Part shown: positions 18,595 to 26,937 of the stretch, piece after piece
Layout of the letters: every line of letters starts with the position of its first letter
Position numbering within the stretch: position 1 is the first letter of the stretch
The notes under the pieces: model-generated
What the model saw: only the letters and a program-made list of their open reading frames with translations
Database searches by the model: none
What the model was told of the DNA's origin: nothing
Assembly (NCBI GenBank): GCA_943329665.2
Contig: CALQEU020000001.1
Location: 203,410 to 267,409 of the forward strand
Reading direction: 5' to 3'
DNA: 64,000 nt
Source: JAJTFW01 sp903922455
GTDB lineage: Bacteria > Bacteroidota > Bacteroidia > AKYH767-A > OLB10
Position numbers and translations under genes: made by a program

Positions 18595-19365
18595 TTAAAA
18601 TTTCAAATGTTTTACGGTGTTTCCGATGTTGATGATTTCATTCAATGCAGCAATTCCTATTTTGATGTGATTTTCTACATAACTCTTGGTCACTTTGGTA
18701 TCACTATCCGCTGTTTTTATTCCTTCCGGAATCATGGGTTGATCCGATACTAATAACAAAGCACCTGTGGAAATTTGATTCGCAAAGCCCGTTATAAAAA
18801 TAGTTGCAGTCTCCATGTCAATTCCCATACATCTCAGTTTAGCCAGGTATTTTTTAAATTCAGTATCGTGCTCCCATACTCTCCGATTGGTAGTATAAAC
18901 CGTCCCTGTCCAGTAGTCTTTTCCAAAATCTCGTATCGTTGTCGATACCGCCTTTTGTAAACTAAACGCGGGTAACGCGGGAATTTCAGGCGGAAAATAG
19001 TCATTGGAGGTTCCTTCTCCACGAATCGCTGCGATAGGTAAAATCAAGTCGCCCACTTTGTTTTTCTTTTTTAAACCACCGCATTTCCCTAAAAACAAAA
19101 CGGCTTTAGGCTTAATACTACCTAGCAAATCCATTATGGTAGCGGCATTTGCACTCCCAATCCCAAAATTAATGATGGTAATCCCTTTAGCCGTAGCGCA
19201 GGACATTGGTTTGTCTAATCCTACTATTTTCACTTTGTTCCATTTGGCAAATAACTCCACATAGAGCTGAAAATTAGTGAGTAAGATGTATTTTCCGAAG
19301 TTCTCGAGCTTCTCCCCAGTATATCTTGGAAGCCAATTTTCAACGATTTCTTTTTTGCTTTTCAT
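18595..19365 (-). CDS. amn: AMP nucleosidase-like phosphorylase-superfamily protein
   Basis: The 256-residue protein belongs to the nucleoside phosphorylase/nucleosidase superfamily. Visible motifs are NFGIGSANAATIMDLL, KAVLFLGKCGGLKKK, the substrate-binding CMGIDMETATIF and LLVSDQPM. Length and sequence match the short Bacteroidota-type AMP nucleosidase, which hydrolyses AMP to adenine and ribose 5-phosphate. The longer proteobacterial Amn has an extra N-terminal domain that is missing here. Location next to holA and mqnA raises the possibility that it works on futalosine, since MqnB is in the same superfamily. I favour the AMP assignment by similarity. Confidence 0.8.
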   Translation of the reverse strand: MKSKKEIVENWLPRYTGEKLENFGKYILLTNFQLYVELFAKWNKVKIVGLDKPMSCATAKGITIINFGIGSANAATIMDLLGSIKPKAVLFLGKCGGLKKKNKVGDLILPIAAIRGEGTSNDYFPPEIPALPAFSLQKAVSTTIRDFGKDYWTGTVYTTNRRVWEHDTEFKKYLAKLRCMGIDMETATIFITGFANQISTGALLLVSDQPMIPEGIKTADSDTKVTKSYVENHIKIGIAALNEIINIGNTVKHLKF

Positions 19366-19417
19366 AGAATAATTTTACACGAGTGAGTTTAAATTTTATT
19401 CCTCCCTATTAGAAATG

Positions 19418-19425
19418 TAATTTTG
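19418..19425 (+). promoter_or_regulatory. Probable -7 box directly before the HsdR-N gene (TAATTTTG)
   Basis: TAATTTTG matches TAnnTTTG and ends 4 bases before the ATG at 19430. Transcription would begin at or next to the start codon, implying a leaderless mRNA. No clear -33 box is seen. Confidence 0.45.
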
Positions 19426-19429
19426 AGCA

Positions 19430-19885
19430 ATGAATGATTCTACATTGGAACACTTGAACTTTCCAGACTTTTCTTTTCGGGTTCGTGAACAAGGGCAAAG
19501 TAAACAAATTTTTGACTCAGTTAGGAGACGATTTGTAGCCTTAACTCCCGAAGAATGGGTGCGCCAAAACCTTATTCAATTTATGGTGCAGGTATATCGA
19601 TATCCCTTATCGCTAATGGCTGTAGAGAAAATAGTGAAAGTGAACGGCTTGTCTCAACGTGCGGATGTGGTCATCTATGATCGTTCAGGAGCTCCTTGGC
19701 TAATTGCTGAATGTAAAGCTCCTTCTATAAAGATTTCTCAAGAGACTTTTTTGCAAGCCGCTCGCTATAATTTTTCTCTTCAAGTGGCGCATGTGCTTTT
19801 AACTAATGGCAATGAACATTATTGTTTGAAAAGATCGGAAGATCAATTTGAATTTATGGAATCGTTGCCTGAATTTGAGGCCTAA
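19430..19885 (+). CDS. HsdR N-terminal-domain (type I restriction R-like) nuclease-fold protein
   Basis: This 151-residue protein corresponds only to the N-terminal nuclease-like domain of type I restriction enzymes (HSDR_N_2). The PD-(D/E)xK core looks intact: RADVVIYDRSG supplies the Asp and LIAECKAP the Glu-x-Lys pair, with QAARYNFSLQV after it. No helicase, methylase or specificity genes are nearby, so it is a stand-alone protein rather than a restriction system. Such singletons are widespread in Bacteroidota, usually near holA, and their role is unknown. A DNA repair or maintenance function is plausible, because rmuC follows on the same strand. Confidence 0.85.
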   Translation: MNDSTLEHLNFPDFSFRVREQGQSKQIFDSVRRRFVALTPEEWVRQNLIQFMVQVYRYPLSLMAVEKIVKVNGLSQRADVVIYDRSGAPWLIAECKAPSIKISQETFLQAARYNFSLQVAHVLLTNGNEHYCLKRSEDQFEFMESLPEFEA

Positions 19886-19937
19886 TGGAAATTGACTTAA
19901 TTTTAAAGGATGGTCTAGAGCATACTAAGGCATTTCT

Positions 19938-19945
19938 TATCTTTG
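19938..19945 (+). promoter_or_regulatory. Probable -7 box directly before rmuC (TATCTTTG)
   Basis: TATCTTTG is a full match to the Bacteroidota -7 box and ends 4 bases before the ATG at 19950. The transcript would have essentially no 5' leader. Confidence 0.5.
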
Positions 19946-19949
19946 TTTG

Positions 19950-21329
19950 ATGATGGATTTATTGTATTTGGTAGTTGGAATCGTCGTAGGAACATTGATT
20001 TCTTACCTCTTTTTGAAGATGCGATCAAAGGATGATTTGAATAACTCTGCTTCATTGACAATGAATGTAGAAAGAGAAAAAGCTGTCTTACTTCAACAAG
20101 TTGAAGATTTACGCGGTCAAGTGGTAAAAGCAGAGCAAGTTAGTCATGCGTTGCAAATTGAACTGAAGGAGTTGAATGCTTCTAAAGTGAAAGCTGAAAC
20201 GGTTGCGCAATCTTTAGAAACTCGACTCACTGAACATAAAAGTGAATTGGAAACAATTCGTGTGCAGATGAAAGAGCAGTTTAGTGCAATTGCCTCCGAT
20301 ATTGTTTTGAAGAATTCACAACGTATTCAAGAAGATCATAAAACAAAGTTGGATGATATTTTAAATCCACTAAAGGATAAAATAGAGAAATTCGAAACGC
20401 AAGTTCGTACTTCTCACGAAGAACGAATTAAAGAGAATCAATCGCTGAAGGAACAATTGATTCAATTGCAAACGATGAATAAGTCGATTGGTGATGAAGC
20501 TCGTAATTTAGTTTCTGCATTGAAAGGACAAGCGAAAACGCAAGGGAATTGGGGCGAAATGATTTTAGAAAAAATACTAGAACGCTCTGGATTGGTAAAA
20601 GGTCGCGAGTATTTTGTACAAACAAGTCTACAATCCGATGAGGGAAAACGTTTTCAACCCGATGTAATTATTAGTCTACCCGAAGGAAGAAGTATTGTAG
20701 TGGATGCTAAGGTTTCTCTAATAGCGTATGAGCGTTATGCAAACGAAGAAGATGATATCGCAAAAGCATTAGCTTTAAGAGAGCATTTGAGTTCTGTGCG
20801 TAAACATATTAAAGATTTGAGCGCAAAGAATTATCAATCTTTGCACGGTATTAATACATTGGATTTTGTGTTGCTCTTTATTCCCGTTGAACCCGCATTC
20901 GCACTGGCGATTGAACAAGATCATGAGTTGTTTAACGAGGCGTTTGAAAAGAATATAGTGCTCGTTACTACTTCTACCTTGTTAGCCACATTGCGAACTA
21001 TTGCAAGTATTTGGAGATTGGAATATCAAAATAAGAATGCTGTCGAAATTGCTCGCCAATCGGGTGACCTGTATGATAAGTTTTCTGCATTGATTGAAGA
21101 TATGATTTCAATAGGTAAGAAAATGAAGGATGCTCAGTCTGCTTACGAAGGCACTATGAATAAACTACATACCGGGAATGGAAATCTGATTTCTAGAGTG
21201 GAGAGATTGAAAAAATTGGGCGTGAAAACAACGAAACAAATTAATCAGACCTTAATCGATCGTACTGAAGATATCCAAGAGTTAGAAGAAGGTGATGAAG
21301 ATATAAATGCTAATATGCAATCGAAATAA
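19950..21329 (+). CDS. rmuC: DNA recombination protein RmuC
   Basis: RmuC is a putative nuclease-related protein that limits recombination at inverted repeats. The 459-residue protein has an N-terminal membrane segment (LLYLVVGIVVGTLISYLFL) and a long coiled coil over about residues 30-190. The RmuC domain carries QGNWGEMILEKILERSGLVK, RFQPDVIISLPEGRSIVVDA and TLLATLRTIASIWRLEYQ. I use the ATG at 19950 (MMDLLYLV); the preceding TTG is in frame but overlaps the space after the -7 box. Its stop overlaps the next start by one base (TAATG), so the GWxTD gene is translationally coupled. Confidence 0.93.
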   Translation: MMDLLYLVVGIVVGTLISYLFLKMRSKDDLNNSASLTMNVEREKAVLLQQVEDLRGQVVKAEQVSHALQIELKELNASKVKAETVAQSLETRLTEHKSELETIRVQMKEQFSAIASDIVLKNSQRIQEDHKTKLDDILNPLKDKIEKFETQVRTSHEERIKENQSLKEQLIQLQTMNKSIGDEARNLVSALKGQAKTQGNWGEMILEKILERSGLVKGREYFVQTSLQSDEGKRFQPDVIISLPEGRSIVVDAKVSLIAYERYANEEDDIAKALALREHLSSVRKHIKDLSAKNYQSLHGINTLDFVLLFIPVEPAFALAIEQDHELFNEAFEKNIVLVTTSTLLATLRTIASIWRLEYQNKNAVEIARQSGDLYDKFSALIEDMISIGKKMKDAQSAYEGTMNKLHTGNGNLISRVERLKKLGVKTTKQINQTLIDRTEDIQELEEGDEDINANMQSK

Positions 21330-22627
21330 TGTTGTTGTCACCAACAGAACTCAAGTGTACTAAAAGTAGAATCCAATTTTTTGATTGGATCGTATTCACT
21401 TTTTTTATTTTTATTTTTGTGGGTTGTAAAACCTCCTCAAAACTTAGTAATGAAAATTTAACGACTCAGCTTTTTTATCAATCAGAAACTTTTTCGCCAG
21501 ATGTATTATTGTTTCATAAGAGTACAGAGCTCTCCATGCTGCATTTTTCTGTGGCAGAAAAAGATTTGCTTTTTGTAAATGACGGGAAATCATTTTCAAG
21601 TAGGCTCTTGGTGGAGTATTCTATATTTGATACGTATTCTACAACACATCCTTCTGATTCTGGCTCCGTACAGTTTACTTATTTATCTGAAAAAGATTTT
21701 TCAGATATAGTTGATTCCTTTCCGATAACGTATTCTTTAAAAGATGGAAGTATCCTTCGATTGAAGTTTAAGGATCTCAATAGAAATGCAGAGTCAATTC
21801 GAAATATTGTAATTAATAATAGAAGTAAATTAACCAATCAAAGTTTTATTGTTAAAAACAAAGGCGGAAAGCTCAGTTATAATTATAAATTATCAGGCCA
21901 TTCTTCAGTCACTCTTGAATCGAATTTTCCAGGTTTGGAAGCTTTATGGGTGCGTTGTTATTACACAGATTTTCCACTAGCAGCAATGCCGTTTAGAGTG
22001 ATTGATGATGAGAAATTTAGCATGTATTCAGATAGCGTTTTTCTTGTGCATAGAAGTGATTTTGGAACTATTAATTTACCCCGACTCGGTATCTATTATT
22101 TTCAAATGGATACTAATTTGGCGAGCGGTTTAACGATTACTTGTTTGGATGCCGATTTTCCAAAGGTGACTAAGCCCGAACAACTCATAGAAGCAACTCG
22201 TTACTTAACAACAAGAAAAGAGTATGCACATCTAATGAATGCAGATAATAAAAAAGCAGAATTGGATGCGTTTTGGTTGGAAGTAGGCGGGGCGCCCGAA
22301 AGAGCTCGCGGATTAATTAGAGCATTTTATAATCGTGTGCAAGATGCAAATTATGCTTTTACTTCTTATATGGAAGGTTGGAAAACCGATCGCGGAATGA
22401 TTTATTTGGTGATGGGTCAACCCATTTCAATTTACCGAGATGCAGAAACAGAACAATGGACATATTCTGGGCTCACTGGATTCCCCGATATTCTTTTCAT
22501 CTTTAGAAAAATGAATAATCCATTTTCAAATAACGATTACGCACTCATCCGCCAGCCCGTTTATGAAAATGTATGGTACCTTGCCGTGGATCATTGGCGC
22601 CAAGGTCGAATTGTGAATGATAATTAA
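21329..22627 (+). CDS. GWxTD domain-containing lipoprotein
   Basis: This 432-residue secreted protein has a hydrophobic signal (DWIVFTFFIFIFVGC) placing the lipidated Cys near residue 33. The C-terminal third carries the diagnostic GWxTD motif in YMEGWKTDRGMIYLVMG, with the accompanying RVQDANYAFTSY and YRDAETEQWTYSG. GWxTD proteins are frequent in Bacteroidota and related phyla and have no established biochemical role. The gene starts within the rmuC stop codon and is followed 8 bases later by rlmB, so rmuC, this gene, rlmB and the glycosyltransferase look like one operon of mixed functions. Confidence 0.9.
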   Translation: MLLSPTELKCTKSRIQFFDWIVFTFFIFIFVGCKTSSKLSNENLTTQLFYQSETFSPDVLLFHKSTELSMLHFSVAEKDLLFVNDGKSFSSRLLVEYSIFDTYSTTHPSDSGSVQFTYLSEKDFSDIVDSFPITYSLKDGSILRLKFKDLNRNAESIRNIVINNRSKLTNQSFIVKNKGGKLSYNYKLSGHSSVTLESNFPGLEALWVRCYYTDFPLAAMPFRVIDDEKFSMYSDSVFLVHRSDFGTINLPRLGIYYFQMDTNLASGLTITCLDADFPKVTKPEQLIEATRYLTTRKEYAHLMNADNKKAELDAFWLEVGGAPERARGLIRAFYNRVQDANYAFTSYMEGWKTDRGMIYLVMGQPISIYRDAETEQWTYSGLTGFPDILFIFRKMNNPFSNNDYALIRQPVYENVWYLAVDHWRQGRIVNDN

Positions 22628-22635
22628 ATAAGAGT

Positions 22636-23388
22636 ATGTATAACGAGGAAAGTGATTTAACCATGATCTATGGTACGCGAGCAGTGATGGAAGCACTTCA
22701 AGCGGGAAAGGAATTTGAAAAGGTATTTATTCAAAATGGATTGAATAATCCATTAGCACGTGAATTGAAATCAGAGTTGGAAAAAACAGGATTGCACTTT
22801 CAATCGGTCCCAGTCGAAAAATTGAATCGATTGACAAGAAATAATCATCAAGGGGTTATTGCTTATTTATCTACCGTTTCTTATTGCAAAGTAGAAGAAA
22901 TTATTCCCGGAATTTTTGAATCCGGAAAAATGCCGATGCTACTAATTTTAGATCGAATTACGGATACAAGAAACTTGGGTGCAATTGCTCGTACTGCCGA
23001 ATGTACCGGCGTAAATGCAATTATTATTCCTTCTAGAGGGTCTGCTTTGATAACTGCGGATGCTGTAAAAACAAGTGCTGGAGCATTACATCATATGCCC
23101 ATCTGTAGAGAAGATAATTTAAAGGATACGATCGATTATTTAAAATCATGCGGAATTAAAGTAGTGGCTTGTTCCGAAAAAGCGAACGCGCTAGCTCGTG
23201 ATAAAGATTTAACAGGACCTATCGCAATCATCATGGGAAGTGAAGAGAATGGTGTCTCACCGGAGTATATTAAACGTAGCGATGATTCAGTTAAACTACC
23301 GATGGAAGGATCCGTAGCTTCATATAATGTATCCGTCGCTACAGGTATGGTACTCTATGAAATAGTTTGTCAACGTCGAAATAGTTAG
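22636..23388 (+). CDS. rlmB: 23S rRNA (guanosine-2'-O)-methyltransferase RlmB
   Basis: This 250-residue SpoU (SPOUT) family methyltransferase uses SAM to 2'-O-methylate a 23S rRNA guanosine. The N-terminal substrate-binding domain begins MIYGTRAVMEALQ. The trefoil-knot catalytic domain shows motif 1 (LDRITDTRNLGAIARTAEC), motif 2 (IAIIMGSEENGVS) and motif 3 (LPMEGSVASYNVSVATGM). The length is typical. Other 2'-O targets such as tRNA Gm18 are possible for the family, but the layout fits RlmB. It follows the GWxTD gene by 8 bases. Confidence 0.92.
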   Translation: MYNEESDLTMIYGTRAVMEALQAGKEFEKVFIQNGLNNPLARELKSELEKTGLHFQSVPVEKLNRLTRNNHQGVIAYLSTVSYCKVEEIIPGIFESGKMPMLLILDRITDTRNLGAIARTAECTGVNAIIIPSRGSALITADAVKTSAGALHHMPICREDNLKDTIDYLKSCGIKVVACSEKANALARDKDLTGPIAIIMGSEENGVSPEYIKRSDDSVKLPMEGSVASYNVSVATGMVLYEIVCQRRNS

Positions 23389-23394
23389 GAAGTA

Positions 23395-25308
23395 ATGAAA
23401 CGATTTGACCTTGAAGATAAAATCGCAAGTGTTCTGGTATTCGTCGGAGCGCTATTTCGATTTTATAATTATAATAATTGGTCACTCAGCAATGATGAGT
23501 TGAGCGCGATCACAAGGTTAAATTATAGTTCTTTTTCTGAAATGATTGAACAAGGTGTTCGATTAACCGATATGCATCCCGTCGGTGTACAATCTTTTTT
23601 ATGGATGTGGACTCATCTCTTTGGAATGAGTGAAGAAGTGTTGCGCCTTCCGTTTGTGTTACTAGGTATATTGACCATACCATTATTGTACTTAACTGGA
23701 AAAAACTTTTTTGGAAAATTTCCTGCACTACTGGCAACTGCAGTATTTGTTGCGTTAGAATTTCCAATCCTTTATGCACAGCTCGCTCGACCTTATAGCC
23801 CTGGATTATTTTTTAGTTTGTTAGTTTTATATGCATGGTCAACCATGATGTGGAAATCGCAAGTGTGGAGTTGGAAAACAGCAATGTGGTTTATCATCGG
23901 TGGAGTGGGAACCATGTATTCACATTATTTCAGTTTTCTTTTTACAGCCATTGTTGGTCTTGCAGGATTGTTTCTAATTCAGAAAGAAAATAGATCGAAG
24001 TATCTTGTGTGTGGTCTTTTAATGTTCCTGTTTTATATTCCCAATGTAAATGTTTTTTTGTATCAATTTAGTATTGGTGGTTTAGGTGGTTCAGAGGGCT
24101 GGTTAGGCCCTCCCGAAAAGGATGCAATATGGAAGTATTTATTGTATTGCCTCAATGAAAGCCTTTTTTTATTGTTAATGTTGTTGGTATTAGTTGTATC
24201 CATGTTTTTTATTCTAAAGGTTAAGTTTAAATGGAAAATTCAACAAAGTATGGCACTTTTATTTTTCGTCTTACCTGCCTTGATTGCTTATTTTTATTCT
24301 GTTTATAAGAATCCGGTTTTTCAGTATTCAATTTTATTATTTAGTTTTCCTTGTTTACTTCTTTTGATGTTCTCTTGGTTTGAAACTCCAGTTATTAGCA
24401 TTAAGAATTATGCATTTTTGATCTTAGCTTTTCTTTTAACTTCTTACAGCACCATCATAGCACAGCATTTTTATAGTAAACAAAATTTTGCTCCGTTTAA
24501 ACTAGTTGCTGAAAAAATGGCTTTGTATAATGCAAAGTACAGATCGAAAAAAACAATTTCTACAGTGAATGTGATCCATCCCAATTACATTCATTACTAT
24601 TCGAATCGATACCCTTCTTCTCCAGTATTTGAACAGTATCTTTGTAATAGAGCATCCCATTTTGTAGAATTAAAGCATTTAGTCAATACTTCATCTGCAC
24701 AAACAATGATTCATGGGTGGTCAAATAATTATCATGCACCAGAAGTGGAAATGATCATTTCTGAAAAGTTCCCTTATCTGGTTCAATACGATCCTTTTTT
24801 TAATGCAGGAGTGATGGTCTTTTCAAAGGATAGTACAATTCCTTTAGCAATAGCTCCTGAAACTTTAGTGGTTGTATCTAATAATTTTGAAATCCCAACT
24901 TGGACCGATGATGAAAAATTCAGATCCGATAGTATTTCAATGGAGGGAAAATGGTCGATGCGAATGAATCCTGAGCAAGAATATAGCACTACTTATAAAT
25001 CGAGTGCAGCTAATCTTGGTTTTACAAAAGGATCTGTTTTTCAAATGTCTTGTAAATATTTTTCTGATGCAATGTTAACCGATGTGGTGTTCGTCGTGTC
25101 TATTGATCGAAAAGGAGAAAGTGTATTATGGAGAGGTGTACAATTGGACGATTTTCCAATAGAAAATGCGACCTGGACTTCGTTTTATGCTGGATATAAA
25201 TTAGTAGAAAACATATTACCAGATGACGAAGTGTCGATTTATTTCTATAATGCTTCTAAGCAGAAGTTTTTTATAGACGATTTCGTTTTCCGTGTTATGG
25301 AAAAGTAA
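23395..25308 (+). CDS. GT-C family membrane glycosyltransferase (GT39/ArnT-like)
   Basis: This 637-residue polytopic protein has roughly ten or more membrane helices in residues 10-370, then a soluble C-terminal domain of about 260 residues. The first loop contains NDELSAITR, the acidic pair typical of GT-C enzymes that use lipid-linked sugars. LARPYSPGLFFSLLVLYAW resembles the later GT39-like motif. The donor is probably a polyprenyl-phosphate sugar and the acceptor a protein or lipid outside the inner membrane. The extracytoplasmic beta-rich tail (EIPTWTDDEKF onwards) resembles a carbohydrate-binding module, which is inference. It is 6 bases after rlmB. Confidence 0.8.
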   Translation: MKRFDLEDKIASVLVFVGALFRFYNYNNWSLSNDELSAITRLNYSSFSEMIEQGVRLTDMHPVGVQSFLWMWTHLFGMSEEVLRLPFVLLGILTIPLLYLTGKNFFGKFPALLATAVFVALEFPILYAQLARPYSPGLFFSLLVLYAWSTMMWKSQVWSWKTAMWFIIGGVGTMYSHYFSFLFTAIVGLAGLFLIQKENRSKYLVCGLLMFLFYIPNVNVFLYQFSIGGLGGSEGWLGPPEKDAIWKYLLYCLNESLFLLLMLLVLVVSMFFILKVKFKWKIQQSMALLFFVLPALIAYFYSVYKNPVFQYSILLFSFPCLLLLMFSWFETPVISIKNYAFLILAFLLTSYSTIIAQHFYSKQNFAPFKLVAEKMALYNAKYRSKKTISTVNVIHPNYIHYYSNRYPSSPVFEQYLCNRASHFVELKHLVNTSSAQTMIHGWSNNYHAPEVEMIISEKFPYLVQYDPFFNAGVMVFSKDSTIPLAIAPETLVVVSNNFEIPTWTDDEKFRSDSISMEGKWSMRMNPEQEYSTTYKSSAANLGFTKGSVFQMSCKYFSDAMLTDVVFVVSIDRKGESVLWRGVQLDDFPIENATWTSFYAGYKLVENILPDDEVSIYFYNASKQKFFIDDFVFRVMEK

Positions 25309-25339
25309 TTTATTCCTATTTTCTATGTATCAAGTGCCA

Positions 25340-26827
25340 CTAGAACAGAAATCCGAAAGTCATCAATACGCGATGGTCAGTTTCTTTAAGAGTTATTCCC
25401 TCTGTAATTTGATTGTTGAGCGAATAAGGTTGCAAATAGCTTCCTTGTTGCGACCATGAATAGCCTAAGTCATAGTACCATTTCTTTTCACGAAATCCAA
25501 ATCCAGCAGTAATACCGATTTTACTTAAGTCATTCTCTTTTGAATCACGCAATGCAGTTTTAAATGGAGAGGTAGAGTAAAATCCTCCCGTTCTAAAACG
25601 GAATTGATCAAATCTAAATTCAACTCCAGCTCTTAAATTATGTGAACCTGTATATTTCCGACCGATAGCATTATTCACCGGATTAAAATCTGCAGAAAAG
25701 GAACGGTCAACAGGTTTTACTCTTGCTTGACTATAATTTAAATATTCGTAATCTACATTTAATGCAGCTTGCTTTCCTAAGATTAATGCGAGATTAGTCA
25801 TCACGCGAAAAGGTGTAGTGATCTTATAATCGAATGGAATAAATTCCGGACCTGCAGGCGAACGAATATTACCATCTTGTAAATCAGTTTTAATGGTGGC
25901 TGAATATTTGTCTACTAAAGTATACCAAGTAGGGGAGTGAATAGCTACTCCAATTCGAATAGCGTCCGCAGGGCGAAAAATAGCACCGAATTTTAAATTG
26001 ATACCACTTCCAGAAGTTTTTAAATCTTGATTGTATTGAAAGCTGGTGAAGTTGGGAATAGTGTCACGATTGTCTTTTTCTTCCCATGTACTTTCTTCTT
26101 CATAACGCAAAGAAGCAATTCCTAAAGTAAATCCTAAATAAAGTCTTTCGTCATAATTTCCACCAAAAGTAAAGTCCCATTCCCCTTGTCCGCCTCTTGT
26201 TTCTACAGTTCTTGTTTGTAAAGCGCCAGCATTTTCAAGTACGCTGAAGTAAGAGTTGCCATTTACAGAATCGATTTTTTCGTCTATTAAATATGTCTGC
26301 CAAGCTAAATCCACATCATAAGGATAATAACTGGGGATGTCATTTGGATCTACTCCTTCCAAGTCTTCCAAATAGCTATTGAGTAAAGAATTTTTTCCAT
26401 TGCTGGCTGATGCAGTATACCGTCCATTAAAATCATTGGTTTTATTGTATCCGATTCCAAAGGCAACTCCTTTCCAGTCTGATGATGAATTTTCTCGATT
26501 CGAAGCCCAAACCATTCCTAAATTTCCAAATGAAAATTTGAAGGCGTTGTCGCTATTGTCTTTTCCAATATAGTTGGCGTCTGTAGTGCGATTTGAAAAC
26601 ATCGGACTGATAGTAAATTCAGATCTTCTATAAACCCCAATTCCTGCAGGGTTGGTGGAGAGAGAACTGAAGTCGGCACCCAAGGCACCAAAAGCATTTC
26701 CCATACCTAACGATCGTGCAGTACTGCCATAGTTAAGCATACTGTATCGCAAAGCATCTGCATCTGTTTGCGCCTGAGTTGCAATACAACTCATAATTAG
26801 AATGATGGTAAGCAGTGGTTTTTGCAT
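25340..26827 (-). CDS. OmpP1/FadL-type outer-membrane transport protein
   Basis: This 495-residue protein has a signal peptide (IILIMSCIATQAQ) and a mature start carrying the family motif LGMGNAFGALGADFSSLSTN followed by PAGIGVYR. The rest is a beta-barrel pattern ending in the aromatic-terminal strand RVLMTFGFLF. OmpP1/FadL barrels move hydrophobic compounds across the outer membrane. PorV of the T9SS shares the motif but is shorter, near 390 residues. No substrate can be assigned. It lies downstream of the low-complexity lipoprotein on the same strand but is separated from it by a terminator. Confidence 0.85.
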   Translation of the reverse strand: MQKPLLTIILIMSCIATQAQTDADALRYSMLNYGSTARSLGMGNAFGALGADFSSLSTNPAGIGVYRRSEFTISPMFSNRTTDANYIGKDNSDNAFKFSFGNLGMVWASNRENSSSDWKGVAFGIGYNKTNDFNGRYTASASNGKNSLLNSYLEDLEGVDPNDIPSYYPYDVDLAWQTYLIDEKIDSVNGNSYFSVLENAGALQTRTVETRGGQGEWDFTFGGNYDERLYLGFTLGIASLRYEEESTWEEKDNRDTIPNFTSFQYNQDLKTSGSGINLKFGAIFRPADAIRIGVAIHSPTWYTLVDKYSATIKTDLQDGNIRSPAGPEFIPFDYKITTPFRVMTNLALILGKQAALNVDYEYLNYSQARVKPVDRSFSADFNPVNNAIGRKYTGSHNLRAGVEFRFDQFRFRTGGFYSTSPFKTALRDSKENDLSKIGITAGFGFREKKWYYDLGYSWSQQGSYLQPYSLNNQITEGITLKETDHRVLMTFGFLF

Positions 26828-26853
26828 GGTGTTTCGTTGATGGTATGGGGTAT

Positions 26854-26923
26854 AAAAAAGGCTGCAATTGATGAAAGCGATTACGTCAATTAAATTGAAC
26901 TAATGCCTTATAAATTGCAGCCT
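26854..26923 (-). terminator. Long-loop intrinsic terminator after the low-complexity lipoprotein gene
   Basis: An 11-bp inverted repeat (AGGCTGCAATT at 26859-26869 and its complement at 26913-26923) encloses about 43 bases. On the minus strand it is followed by TTTTTTATA. It lies just past the stop of the gene ending at 26938, so it probably ends that transcript. Confidence 0.6.
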
Positions 26924-26937
26924 GAAATTATTTTATT

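Noticed and set aside
19430..19885. Possible type I restriction-modification system
   Set aside because: Only an HsdR N-terminal nuclease domain is present; there is no helicase domain, HsdM or HsdS gene, so no restriction system can be claimed.
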